A DNA stretch of 64,000 bases, taken from the NCBI GenBank assembly GCA_964537925.1, contig CAZICV010000001.1, positions 434,001-498,000 of the forward strand. The letters are read 5' to 3'. The notes under the pieces are model-generated. The model saw only the letters and a list, made by a program, of their open reading frames with translations, was not told the DNA's origin and did no database searches. Numbering within the stretch: the stretch's first letter is position 1; each line of letters begins with the position of its first letter. The DNA is from SLDF01 sp964537925 (GTDB lineage Bacteria > Bacteroidota > Bacteroidia > Chitinophagales > Saprospiraceae). A program made the translations under genes and the position numbers. Of the stretch, positions 52,301 through 61,378 are shown in pieces.

Positions 52301-54100
52301 TTAATCGTTCAGTTTCAATACTTCTATAAAGGCCTTTTGCGGCACCTCTACATTACCGATCTGGCGCATTTTTTTCTTACCCTTTTTCTGCTTCTCGAGT
52401 AGCTTACGCTTACGTGAGATATCTCCTCCGTAACACTTGGCAGTGACATCCTTGCGCATAGCCGATATCGTTTCCCGGGCGATCACCTTGGCTCCGATAG
52501 CCGCCTGTATGGCGATCATGAACTGCTGGCGGGGCAGCAGATCTTTGAGTTTGACACAGATCTTGCGGCCCAATGCCTCTGCCTTGGATCTGTGTACCAG
52601 TGCAGACATGGCATCCACCGGTTCACTGTTGAGTTTGAGATCAAGCTTGACCAGATCCGTTTCGCGATAGTCCAGCGGCTGATAGTCGAATGAAGCATAT
52701 CCCTTGGAGACGGACTTGAGCCGGTCGTAGAAGTCAAATACAATCTCCGCCAGCGGAAGCTCGAATGCCATCTCAACCCTGGTCTGAGTGATATAATGCT
52801 GTTTCTTCAGTATACCCCTCTTGTCAAGACAGAGTGTGATGATGGCGCCTATGTATTCGGGCTTGGTGATGATCTGCGCCGATATGAACGGCTCCTCCAC
52901 AAAGTCCAGAATGCCCGGGTCCGGAAAATCATTGGGCGTATTGACGATAAAGACCTCAGATCCAGCCTTTGTCGTCTTGGCACGATACGATACGTTCGGT
53001 ACCGTAGTGATCACGTCCTGGTCAAACTCGCGGGACAAGCGCTCCTGGATAATCTCCAGGTGGAGCATCCCCAGGAATCCACAGCGAAATCCAAAGCCAA
53101 GCGCTGCAGAAGACTCCGGCTCAAATACGAGCGAAGCATCGTTGAGTTGCAACTTTTCGAGGCTGTCACGCAGATCCTCGAAGTCATCATTGTCGATCGG
53201 GTATATACCCGCAAATACCATTGGTTTTACATCTTCAAAGCCCTTGATTGCTTCCTTGCAGGGATTGGCTACTGTGGTAATAGTATCACCCACCTTGATC
53301 TCCTTGGACTCTTTGATACCGGTAATGATATACCCTACATTGCCTGCCGAGAGCTCTTTCTTCGGCACCTGTGCTATCTGGAGAATACCTATCTCATCGG
53401 CCTGGTATTCATTACCTGTATTGACAAACCTAACTTTGTCATTGGCTCGTATGGTACCGTTGATGACCCGAAAATAGGCGATGACCCCACGAAACGAATT
53501 GAAGACAGAGTCAAATATCAACGCCTGCAGCGGCGCTTCCGTATCTCCTTTGGGCGCCGGGATACGCTCTACAATCGCCTCCATGATCAGATCCACTCCT
53601 ATGCCTGTCTTTCCGGATGCAAGTATGATCTCCTCGGGCGCACAGCCGATCAGTTCGATGACCTGGTCCGATACCTCTTCGATCATGGCATTGTCCATAT
53701 CCACTTTGTTGAGGATGGGGATGATCTCGAGATCGTGTTCAATCGCCAGGTAAAGATTGGAGATCGTCTGTGCCTGGATACCTTGAGTGGCATCTATAAG
53801 CAGCAGCGCTCCTTCACAAGCAGCTATCGACCGGGACACCTCGTAAGAAAAGTCTACGTGGCCGGGCGTATCGATAAGATTAAACGTATAGACAGTACCG
53901 TCAGGTCTCGTATAGTACATCTGGACAGCGTGGCTCTTGATCGTGATACCACGTTCGCGCTCCAGGTCCATATCATCCAGAGCCTGTGCCTTCATATCTC
54001 TTTCCGAAATAGTCTTGGTCAGCTCGAGCAGCCTGTCGGACAAAGTACTTTTGCCGTGATCAATATGCGCAATCACGCAAAAATTTCGAATGTTCTTCAT
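52301..54100 (-). CDS. lepA: Elongation factor 4 (LepA)
   Basis: 599-residue translational GTPase of exact family length. The P-loop is AHIDHGKSTLSD near residues 10-21, with DTPGHVDF (G3) and NKVDMDNA (G4). The LepA-specific C-terminal domain contains YKADLVKLDL-like and YGGDISRKRKLLEKQKKGKKKMR near the end. It acts on stalled or mistranslocated ribosomes. A minus-strand TATATTTG box lies only 5 bp before the ATG, so the mRNA could be almost leaderless. Confidence 0.98.
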   Translation of the reverse strand: MKNIRNFCVIAHIDHGKSTLSDRLLELTKTISERDMKAQALDDMDLERERGITIKSHAVQMYYTRPDGTVYTFNLIDTPGHVDFSYEVSRSIAACEGALLLIDATQGIQAQTISNLYLAIEHDLEIIPILNKVDMDNAMIEEVSDQVIELIGCAPEEIILASGKTGIGVDLIMEAIVERIPAPKGDTEAPLQALIFDSVFNSFRGVIAYFRVINGTIRANDKVRFVNTGNEYQADEIGILQIAQVPKKELSAGNVGYIITGIKESKEIKVGDTITTVANPCKEAIKGFEDVKPMVFAGIYPIDNDDFEDLRDSLEKLQLNDASLVFEPESSAALGFGFRCGFLGMLHLEIIQERLSREFDQDVITTVPNVSYRAKTTKAGSEVFIVNTPNDFPDPGILDFVEEPFISAQIITKPEYIGAIITLCLDKRGILKKQHYITQTRVEMAFELPLAEIVFDFYDRLKSVSKGYASFDYQPLDYRETDLVKLDLKLNSEPVDAMSALVHRSKAEALGRKICVKLKDLLPRQQFMIAIQAAIGAKVIARETISAMRKDVTAKCYGGDISRKRKLLEKQKKGKKKMRQIGNVEVPQKAFIEVLKLND

Positions 54101-54105
54101 GGCCG

Positions 54106-54113
54106 CAAATATA
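54106..54113 (-). promoter_or_regulatory. -7 box immediately upstream of lepA
   Basis: On the minus strand TATATTTG (complement of 54106-54113) matches TAnnTTTG and ends 5 bp before the lepA ATG. Transcription would start within a few bases of the start codon. A 9-bp hairpin (54147-54168) lies just upstream, without a T tract. Confidence 0.45.
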
Positions 54114-54202
54114 CCTAGAATTTGCTCCTCCGGGGCATTATTGATACCCGCTATTTGGCAATAGCGGGGTGCGAAATACCCGCTTGCAAAAGCCCTGCCG
54201 GA

Positions 54203-54931
54203 TCAAACAGCAAAGCTGAATCCCTCCTTGAGAAAACGATCGTACCTGGACTTCTCAAACTGGTAAAGCCTGGCGGGTCTGTGAGCTACCCCTTCCTGGT
54301 ATTCATCCAGCTCGACAAGAATGTCCATCGACAATATCTTCTTACGAAAGTTGCGTTTGTCGAGCTCGGTCTCGAGAATACCCTCGTACAGACGCTGCAA
54401 CTTGGATAGGGTGAATTTGGCAGGCAATAATTCAAAACCCACAGGCTGACCGCGGACGATCTTCTTGAGCTTGCGGAAGCAGGCTTCCAGGATGCGGTTG
54501 TGGTCAAAAGCAAGCTGCCCTACTTCTCCCGCCGGCACCCAACCTACTTCTTCTACATGGGAATGCGGATAGGGTATGAAATCAGTGATATTGATGAGCG
54601 AATAGTAAGCTGTAGTGATCACGCGGCCCAGCGGGTGCCTGTCCACCGCTCCGAAAGTCTCTACCTGCTCGAGAAATACATTCTCCAGGCCGGTAAGCTC
54701 ATAAAGCACCCTGGCAGCGGCCTCTGCGATATCTTCATTGAGATAGACCAGGTTGCCCGGCAAAGCCCAGTAGTCATTGAATGGCTCCTCTCCTCTTTTT
54801 ATCAGCAGCACTTTTAACTCCGTCCCGTCAAATCCGAAAATGACGCAGTCCACCGAAAAGGCCATCTGGAAGAAAGGAGCTACATCCGGCAGGTCCTGCA
54901 GTGCATATTTATTCAGTTGTTCTTTCTGCAT
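54203..54931 (-). CDS. NrtR/AraR-like Nudix-domain transcriptional regulator
   Basis: 242-residue protein: an N-terminal Nudix domain (about 20-150) and a C-terminal winged-helix region (LPAKFTLSKLQRLYEGILETELDKRNFRKKI), the layout of NrtR and of Bacteroides AraR regulators. The Nudix box is degenerate: GNLVYLNEDIAEAAARVLYELTGL lacks the first Gly and one of the metal-binding Glu residues, so ligand sensing rather than hydrolysis is expected. A GGAGAA ribosome site precedes the ATG. It is divergent from the threonine aldolase gene. The ligand is unknown. Confidence 0.85.
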   Translation of the reverse strand: MQKEQLNKYALQDLPDVAPFFQMAFSVDCVIFGFDGTELKVLLIKRGEEPFNDYWALPGNLVYLNEDIAEAAARVLYELTGLENVFLEQVETFGAVDRHPLGRVITTAYYSLINITDFIPYPHSHVEEVGWVPAGEVGQLAFDHNRILEACFRKLKKIVRGQPVGFELLPAKFTLSKLQRLYEGILETELDKRNFRKKILSMDILVELDEYQEGVAHRPARLYQFEKSRYDRFLKEGFSFAV

Positions 54932-55129
54932 GTGTGCTTATTCTCCTTCCGTTAATCCCAGGTAATGATAACGGAATTTTCTGTCAATTCCTATAGCGCC
55001 GAACAGGGATTGTGTAGATCCCACACTTAGCCGAGGCATGCAATGTATACCTTTTTTTTGAATTGATGCACAAGGTAAAATAGCACAAAATCACTGTAAA
55101 TTGGGCACGACTCAACCCGACTGACACCT

Positions 55130-56170
55130 ATGATAGACCTGATCAGCGACACTGTCACCCGGCCGGTACCCGGCATGCTGGAAGCCATGAGCCGTGCCGT
55201 CGTGGGTGACGATGTATTCGGCGAAGACCCGGCCGTAAACGAACTGGAAGCAAGACTGGCAGACCTCTTCGGCAAGGAAGCAGGGTTGTTCTGCCCTTCG
55301 GGCACTATGTCCAACCAGATCGCAATCAAATGCCATACGCGCCCGCTCGATGAAATGATCTGCGAGATCAGCAGCCATGTCTATCAATACGAAGTCGCAG
55401 GTTATGCTTTCCATTCGGGGATAGGTGTACGCCTCATCCAGGGTCACGACGGTATCATGACCGCAGAGCAGCTCAGAGAAGCAATATTGCCCAGGCAGGA
55501 CTGGTTGCCGGTCTCCAGATTACTGGTCCTGGAAAACTCGGTCAACCGGGCGGGAGGCACATACTATACCTTGGAGGAAATGTACGCTATCAGCCGGGCA
55601 GCAGCGGAATACGGCCTGGCAAGACACCTCGACGGCGCGAGAATATTCAATGTACTGGTAGAGACCGGTGACCGGCCCGATGAAGTGGGCCGGCTTTTTG
55701 ATACTGTATCGATCTGCCTGTCGAAAGGGCTCGGAGCCCCGGCCGGCTCCGTACTGCTGGGCCCCAGAAGCATGCTTGCCGAAGCGAGACGCATACGCAA
55801 GGTCATGGGGGGAGGTATGCGGCAAGCCGGCTACCTGGCCGCTGCATGCACCTACGCGCTCGACAACCATGTAGACCGGTTGGCAACAGACAATCGCCAT
55901 GCCGCATTGCTGGGAGCGGCGCTGCAGGAACTGCCTTTCGTAGCCGATATCCGGCCGGTCAGGACCAATATTGTCGTATTTGACCTCAAGCCTCCGATCA
56001 CAGCCGCAGAAATGTTGTCTTATCTGAAACGGCATGGTATCCGCGCCAGCACTTTCGGTCCTGCTACAATACGATTTGTCACACACCTGGATATCAGCTC
56101 CGATATGATACACCGGGCGATCAGGTCACTGCAGGAGATAGCCAAAGAAATAGCCTGCCCTCCAGATTGA
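55130..56170 (+). CDS. Low-specificity L-threonine aldolase-type PLP enzyme
   Basis: 346-residue fold type I PLP enzyme. It has the aldolase opening IDLISDTVTRP, GDDVFGEDP, CPSGTMSNQIAI, LDGARIFN and the PLP lysine Lys199 in SICLSKGLGAPAG. It cleaves threonine or allo-threonine to glycine and acetaldehyde, and related GntG-type enzymes accept other beta-hydroxy amino acids. It ends 3 bp before the convergent PAS gene and is divergent from the Nudix regulator, which may control it. Confidence 0.93.
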   Translation: MIDLISDTVTRPVPGMLEAMSRAVVGDDVFGEDPAVNELEARLADLFGKEAGLFCPSGTMSNQIAIKCHTRPLDEMICEISSHVYQYEVAGYAFHSGIGVRLIQGHDGIMTAEQLREAILPRQDWLPVSRLLVLENSVNRAGGTYYTLEEMYAISRAAAEYGLARHLDGARIFNVLVETGDRPDEVGRLFDTVSICLSKGLGAPAGSVLLGPRSMLAEARRIRKVMGGGMRQAGYLAAACTYALDNHVDRLATDNRHAALLGAALQELPFVADIRPVRTNIVVFDLKPPITAAEMLSYLKRHGIRASTFGPATIRFVTHLDISSDMIHRAIRSLQEIAKEIACPPD

Positions 56171-56173
56171 TCG

Positions 56174-58810
56174 TTACTTCCTGACCTCTTCCAGTTCAAT
56201 CGTTTTGTCGATGATACGATGGATCACACTGTCCAGCTGATCGGTCGTATCCCGGATATATTGTATGATCCTCCTGTTGGTCTGAGGGTCCGAATCATCC
56301 AGTTCATATACACGCGTCAGTCCCAGGATGGATGATATGGGCCCTCTCAGCTGGTGCGCGCTGAGATAAGCGATCTCATGCAGGCGCTCGTTCTGGTCGT
56401 TGATGCGCTCATTTTGCATGACCTGCGTAGTGATATCATGCTGTACCGATACAAAACGCCGCAGACGGCCTTGTTCAAACACCGGCGACACCTGCATCCT
56501 TAACCAGTATTTTTCGCCATTCTTCCTGTAGTTGATCAGCTCGACGGAAAACGGTTGTTTATTCATCAACTGCTCATCGATATAGCGTTCTGTCTCCGGG
56601 TCCGTTTCCGGTCCTCTCAGGAACTCTGCGGGCTTATGACCCCGCACCTCTTCCAGCGAATAACCGGTCATCTTGGTAAATCCCCTGTTGACCCACTCTA
56701 TATGCTGTTCCGTATCCGTGATGACAATACTCTCCTCGGACTGAGACAGGATGAAATCCAGGCGTTGTACAGTGGCCTGGCTGTCTTTCAGTTGCTGGAT
56801 ATCCTGCATAGAGCCGAGCATTCTCGCCGGTTTGCCGTCTTCGTCGAGGCCTATGAATCCCCGGTCAAGTATGTAGACATAGCTGCCATCCTGCCGCATA
56901 AACCGGTACTCAGCCTTCCAGCTTGTCTTCCCGGCTGCCAGTGTCTGCTGTATGATATCCTCCACTTCATCGCGGTCATCCGGATGTACCAACTGCAACC
57001 ACCACTGGTAGTCGGTGACGGTAACATCATAGCCAAGTATATCCCGGACATTGCGGCTCCAGACAAGCTGATCGGTATCCATAGCCCAGTCCCAGATCAC
57101 GTCGTTGGCTGCACGGGAGATGAGTTCGTACTGCTCCAGCGATCTTCTCAACTGAAGCTCGGCCTCTTTGCGTTCGGTGATATCGTTGAAATAAATGGAC
57201 GCTCCACCGTCCGGCAGGGCGAATACAAATATTTCCAGCCAGATTTCCCTGTCGGCATCATAAGACTCCAGTTTTGTCCGCCGGCCGGAGTTAAGTACTT
57301 CTTCCAGAGCCCGCTCAAAAAACGGACCTTTCAGCGGATACTGCTCCGACCTGACAGGCTGCCCCAGCAGATCGTTTCGCCGTACGCCCGTGATATCCTC
57401 GAAAGCCTTGTTGATAGTAAGCACTGTGCCGGACCTGTCTATAGAACAGAATCCACTCTGGATATTGTACAGGATTGCTTCCATGTGCAGCCTCATTTTC
57501 TCCAGGTCCCTTTCTTTCTCGAGCACAGCGGAGATATCCCGCGAAAAACAACCTATGCCGAGTACCTCCCCACTGTCTGCATAAATGGGGTTAAAGCCAA
57601 TCTGAACAGCTACCGCTCCGGCCTGCGACGAGACTTCGAGCTGCTCTATGACACTAAATGACTCGCCGCGACGGGCGCGCTCGTAGTAGTCCGACCAGGG
57701 AGCCTGCATATACATCGGCGGCAGTATATCGCCTTTGGCCGGACGACGACCTGCTGTATACTCCTGCCATCTGCTGAACGGCTCGTTGAAAGAGATGAGC
57801 TTGTACTGGAGATCCAGAGACCAGATGATATCCGACGTATTGTTGATCAGTGCCGACAGGTTCTGTTCGCTGAAGAGGGTCTCCAGCTGGGCCTGCTTCC
57901 TGGTTGTCACATCATGAAAGAAAAGCAACAGTCCTTCATCCGTCGGAAAGGCGGACCATCTGAGCCAGCAACCTTGTTCACGGACAAACAGATCCGTATG
58001 AAAAACCATTTTGGTCGCCAATAACTGGCTGAAAGTCGCCAGTGGATCAAAACCTCCTGTCTGGGGAAACACCTCCCATACAGGCCTTCCCAGCAGATCC
58101 TCCTCAGCGATATCCAGAAGCCTAGAAGCCTGGCTGTTGATCCTGACTACAGAAAGTTGCCTGTCGCAGATGAGCATACCGTTCTCTATACTGCGCAATA
58201 CGTTGTCCATGAAATTGTGCGCACTTTCCAGTTCGGATCTGGACTGCATTTCTTCCGTCACATCATATCCCGTACTCACCCGTGCGGGACGCCCGTGAAA
58301 AGACATGACGTTCTCATTGATATGGACCAACATCACCGTACCGTCTTTCTTCAGATGTGTCCATATGCCCAGGTCGTGAAATGCCAGAGGGCTCTGGCTG
58401 ATCGCCGCCAGCATAGCCGGCCTGTCTTCTGCCGGACATATATCCGAAAGGCTCATACCCAGGAACTCTTCCCTGCTGTACCCGTACCTGGAAACAGCGG
58501 CTTCATTGACCTCCAGAAATATCAGCGACACCTCATCATACAAAAACATGGGGTGCGGATTCTTGTCGAATAGCTCCTGGTACAGCCGTGAAACAGCCTC
58601 CTGCTTGCGAAACTGGCGACGCAGATATCGATATACAACGATACCAAGAAGAGTAACATAAAAAATGCCCTTCGCCGAATGGACCAGGAATAGTCCCCAC
58701 TCGGACAAGTGAGGCTCCAGCCGGGCTACGATCAGATCCGATACAATGATCCAGACGATCGAAACACCCAGGAAGACCAACGCAATCCTGAAAAAAGGTG
58801 TGATACGCAC
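56174..58810 (-). CDS. Membrane sensor with six PAS domains and a terminal HisKA domain, no ATPase domain
   Basis: 878-residue protein. Two membrane segments lie at the N-terminus (IALVFLGVSIVWIIVSDL and FLVHSAKGIFYVTLLGIVVYRYL). Then come about six PAS units, e.g. NPHPMFLYDEVSLIFLEVNE, NGMLICDRQLSVVRINSQA, NDVIWDWAMDTDQLVWS and EESIVITDTEQHIEWVNRGF with PAC segments. The end is a HisKA-like helix pair with AHQLRGPISSILGL (candidate phospho-His) and stops about 65 residues later. The N, G1 and G2 boxes of a HATPase are missing, and the downstream gene is convergent, so it is not simply split. It may heterodimerise with another kinase. Confidence 0.88.
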   Translation of the reverse strand: MRITPFFRIALVFLGVSIVWIIVSDLIVARLEPHLSEWGLFLVHSAKGIFYVTLLGIVVYRYLRRQFRKQEAVSRLYQELFDKNPHPMFLYDEVSLIFLEVNEAAVSRYGYSREEFLGMSLSDICPAEDRPAMLAAISQSPLAFHDLGIWTHLKKDGTVMLVHINENVMSFHGRPARVSTGYDVTEEMQSRSELESAHNFMDNVLRSIENGMLICDRQLSVVRINSQASRLLDIAEEDLLGRPVWEVFPQTGGFDPLATFSQLLATKMVFHTDLFVREQGCWLRWSAFPTDEGLLLFFHDVTTRKQAQLETLFSEQNLSALINNTSDIIWSLDLQYKLISFNEPFSRWQEYTAGRRPAKGDILPPMYMQAPWSDYYERARRGESFSVIEQLEVSSQAGAVAVQIGFNPIYADSGEVLGIGCFSRDISAVLEKERDLEKMRLHMEAILYNIQSGFCSIDRSGTVLTINKAFEDITGVRRNDLLGQPVRSEQYPLKGPFFERALEEVLNSGRRTKLESYDADREIWLEIFVFALPDGGASIYFNDITERKEAELQLRRSLEQYELISRAANDVIWDWAMDTDQLVWSRNVRDILGYDVTVTDYQWWLQLVHPDDRDEVEDIIQQTLAAGKTSWKAEYRFMRQDGSYVYILDRGFIGLDEDGKPARMLGSMQDIQQLKDSQATVQRLDFILSQSEESIVITDTEQHIEWVNRGFTKMTGYSLEEVRGHKPAEFLRGPETDPETERYIDEQLMNKQPFSVELINYRKNGEKYWLRMQVSPVFEQGRLRRFVSVQHDITTQVMQNERINDQNERLHEIAYLSAHQLRGPISSILGLTRVYELDDSDPQTNRRIIQYIRDTTDQLDSVIHRIIDKTIELEEVRK

Positions 58811-58947
58811 AATCAGGGACAGATAAGAGATAATTTACGGAGAACCCGGCGCACGACTCTTTCTCACTCTACAATTTGCACAAGAATGGACAGAAAGTCT
58901 AAGAATCCGGCATTTAATTTTGCACAAGCAGCACAGAATGTCCGTTC

Positions 58948-59631
58948 TTACCTGAGTTTAAGATATAAAAAGTCTGCAATCATGTCCACAGGCACCATTT
59001 CCCACGGATGCCTGACCTGCGGGAATGTATGGAAGCTGCCTCTGATACAACACGTCGAAGCCCAGACAGACTCCTCCTCGCTCACCATCTTGTCCAGTTC
59101 GCCGCGACATATATCCACCGGGATGTCTATATGCGCCATCGTTTCTTCTGTAAGCAGAGGTGCTCTGCCGAGCAAGCGCATCATAGTCGCAGTATGTGTG
59201 CACAGATCAGGCCAGTACACTCCGAACCTGGACGAGAGTTGCGCTGCAAACGCAGGTATTTTGAGAGAGATCTGTTCCGGGTCCAGCCTGGATGCTTCGC
59301 TCTCTGCCGATTCCTCGTCCCAGGCAAATTTGGTACCCAATGTCGTAATACCTGAAACACGGGCGCCACTTGCGACAGCACTCAAGGCTGCATACCCGCC
59401 CATACTGTAGCCAAATATATACGGTGGAACATCAAGGTCGGCGAGGTAAACCGAAAGAGCCTCACGCAAGGAGACCATATCGAAGGGTTCGGCTGTAGTC
59501 TCCGGAGATCCATGCCCCGGGAACCCGAAGACCTCCGAAGCTATTCCTCTTTCACGCAAAGCATCCTTCAGCAGGAGCATCTGTGCGGCATTGCCCAGAG
59601 CGCCGTGCAGGAGTATCACAGATTGTTCCAT
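58948..59631 (-). CDS. Alpha/beta hydrolase
   Basis: 227-residue protein from ATG 59631 with an alpha/beta-hydrolase core: ILLHGALGNAAQM (oxyanion loop), GFPGHGSP, nucleophile elbow GYSMGGYAA and a late Asp/His (C-terminal SFHTFPQ). It is cytoplasmic, with no signal. Its start lies 7 bp after the BFN-domain gene, so they form an operon. The substrate is unknown, and it could equally be an esterase or a MenH-like enzyme. Confidence 0.87.
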   Translation of the reverse strand: MEQSVILLHGALGNAAQMLLLKDALRERGIASEVFGFPGHGSPETTAEPFDMVSLREALSVYLADLDVPPYIFGYSMGGYAALSAVASGARVSGITTLGTKFAWDEESAESEASRLDPEQISLKIPAFAAQLSSRFGVYWPDLCTHTATMMRLLGRAPLLTEETMAHIDIPVDICRGELDKMVSEEESVWASTCCIRGSFHTFPQVRHPWEMVPVDMIADFLYLKLR

Positions 59632-59638
59632 CACGCTG

Positions 59639-60226
59639 TCAGCTGTTTTTCTTGCGCCGGTTGATCTCATCGCGGATCCTGGCTGCTTTCTCATAGTCCT
59701 CTTCGTTCAGGACCTCTTCCAGCATTTTCTCAAGCGCTTCAAGGGAGTAATTAGCCATTGCATTAGCATTTCCCTTTTTCTTGGATTTGCTTTTGGTCGG
59801 TGCTTCCTCTTCATTGTCTTCCAGCACAACCCCGGCTGCATCCATGATATGGTCATAAGTGAAGATGCGGCATTCGAACCGGACAGCCAGCGCCAGGGCA
59901 TCGGATGTCCGCGAATCTATCTCGATCGTTTCACCGTCCTTTTCACAGATCAGTCTTGCATAAAATATCCCATCGACGAGATCGCTGATGACGATCTCTT
60001 TCAACTCTATGTGAAAGGTATCAAGTGTACTTTTGAATAGATCGTGTGTCAGCGGGCGATTGGGGATCATGCGTTCCAGCGCCACCGCAATGGCCTGTGC
60101 TTCAAAGCCCCCGATCACGATCGGCAGCCGGCGCACGCCATCGCGCTCACCCAATATGATCGCGTAGTTCTGCGATTGCTGTACACTGTGTGAAAGCGCT
60201 ACTATCTCCAGTTCAATCTTCTTCAT
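59639..60226 (-). CDS. Bifunctional nuclease (BFN/DUF151) domain protein with UVR motif
   Basis: 195-residue protein: a BFN domain (about 1-130; LPIVIGGFEAQAIAVALE, RPLTHDLF and SRTSDALALAVRFECRIF) followed by a Lys/Ser linker and a UVR motif (YSLEALEKMLEEVLNEEDYEKAARIRDEI), as found in UvrB/UvrC and McsA. It is typical of Bacteroidota and some other phyla. Nuclease activity has been reported for plant and bacterial BFN proteins, but the role here is not certain. It precedes the hydrolase gene by 7 bp. Confidence 0.93.
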   Translation of the reverse strand: MKKIELEIVALSHSVQQSQNYAIILGERDGVRRLPIVIGGFEAQAIAVALERMIPNRPLTHDLFKSTLDTFHIELKEIVISDLVDGIFYARLICEKDGETIEIDSRTSDALALAVRFECRIFTYDHIMDAAGVVLEDNEEEAPTKSKSKKKGNANAMANYSLEALEKMLEEVLNEEDYEKAARIRDEINRRKKNS

Positions 60227-60327
60227 AAAAAATCTCTACACTGGCCGGTATAACCCTGACGAAAAACGGAAACGCCTATACAGGTTACTAGCCGACAAGA
60301 TCTAATCTCTTAAAAGTACGTATAAAA

Positions 60328-60369
60328 ACCCGATATGGCCCTTACCATCCGGTAAGAGCCATATCGGGT
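60328..60369 (-). terminator. Strong terminator after etfA
   Basis: An 18-bp stem with a single mismatch (ACCCGATATGGC 60328-60339 with 60358-60369; CTTACC 60341-60346 with 60351-60356) and loop ATCC. On the minus strand it is followed by TTTTTATA, 16 bp after the etfA stop. The plus side also has TATTTTTCC, so it may work in both directions. Confidence 0.93.
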
Positions 60370-60384
60370 ATATTTTTCCAGTTC

Positions 60385-61350
60385 TTAGCCGTGTGTCTCC
60401 TTAAACTTCCGGTATGCAGCAGTCAGGCGCGGTACCACTTCAAAGAGATCTCCGTTGACCCCGTAGTCCGCCGCTTTGAAGAAGGGCGCTTCCGAATCCT
60501 TGTTGATGACTACGATCACCTTGGAGTTATTGACGCCGGCCAGGTGCTGTATCGCACCCGATATACCTATGGCAATATATAGATTGGGCCTGATAGCAAT
60601 CCCTGTCTGGCCTACATGTTCGTGGTGCGGCCGCCAGCCTGCATCCGCTACCGGACGCGAGCAGGCCAGGGTAGCCTTCATCTCTTCCGCGAGCTCTTCC
60701 ACAATCCCCCAGTTGGCCGGATCTTTCAGGCCCCGGCCTGCTGATACGACGATTTCGGCCTCAGGCAGGGGCACAGTACCTTCTACTCGTTTTACTTCTT
60801 TGACCCGTACTTTCGAAGCAGGTACATCGACAGCAAGCGGCTCTGCAGCTACTTCACTGCCCAGGCGCTCCGGCTTGACCGCGTTGCCCATCAGGGAAAT
60901 GATGCGAACCGGTGTATTAATACTGAAACTACCCATGGCCTTACCAGAAAAGACAGACTTGCGCACGGAAAAACCGTCGCCCGTTTCCGGTATGGCATTG
61001 ACGCCGCTTACAAGACCTGCTTTCAGGCGTACGGAAAGACGGCCGGCAACGGACTTGCCGGTAGAACTGTGTGACAGGATCAGGACATTGGCGCCAGTCT
61101 TCTCCACCGCCTGGGCGATGACACTTGTATACATCTGTGAATCAAGCTGATCCAGCGCCCCATCCGCCACGCTGAGTACCTTTTGCGCACCGTATATGCC
61201 CAGATCGGCAGCATTTTTCACCTGGCCCAGCGTCAATGCAATACATTCCGTGCCCAATGCATCGGCTACCTTACGGCCATAGGTAACGGCCTCGAAAGCC
61301 GATTTTTTGCATACGCCGCCCTGTGATTCCGCAAATACTAATATTGCCAT
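60385..61350 (-). CDS. etfA: Electron transfer flavoprotein alpha subunit
   Basis: 321-residue protein with the ETF alpha FAD-binding C-terminus: GLKDPANWG, ACSRPVADAGWRPHHEHVGQTG, GISGAIQHLAGVNNSKVIVVINKD and FFKAADYGVNGD. With EtfB it carries electrons from acyl-CoA dehydrogenases towards the respiratory chain. It starts 28 bp after etfB on the same strand and ends in a strong terminator. Confidence 0.97.
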   Translation of the reverse strand: MAILVFAESQGGVCKKSAFEAVTYGRKVADALGTECIALTLGQVKNAADLGIYGAQKVLSVADGALDQLDSQMYTSVIAQAVEKTGANVLILSHSSTGKSVAGRLSVRLKAGLVSGVNAIPETGDGFSVRKSVFSGKAMGSFSINTPVRIISLMGNAVKPERLGSEVAAEPLAVDVPASKVRVKEVKRVEGTVPLPEAEIVVSAGRGLKDPANWGIVEELAEEMKATLACSRPVADAGWRPHHEHVGQTGIAIRPNLYIAIGISGAIQHLAGVNNSKVIVVINKDSEAPFFKAADYGVNGDLFEVVPRLTAAYRKFKETHG

Positions 61351-61378
61351 ATATATGATTTCTTTGGGATCTGTTGAT

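Noticed and set aside
52796..54118. 440-codon frame antisense to lepA
   Set aside because: No recognisable motif; lepA on the other strand is complete and certain.
54147..54168. 9-bp hairpin between the lepA start and the Nudix gene end
   Set aside because: It has no T tract on either strand, so it could not be called a terminator.
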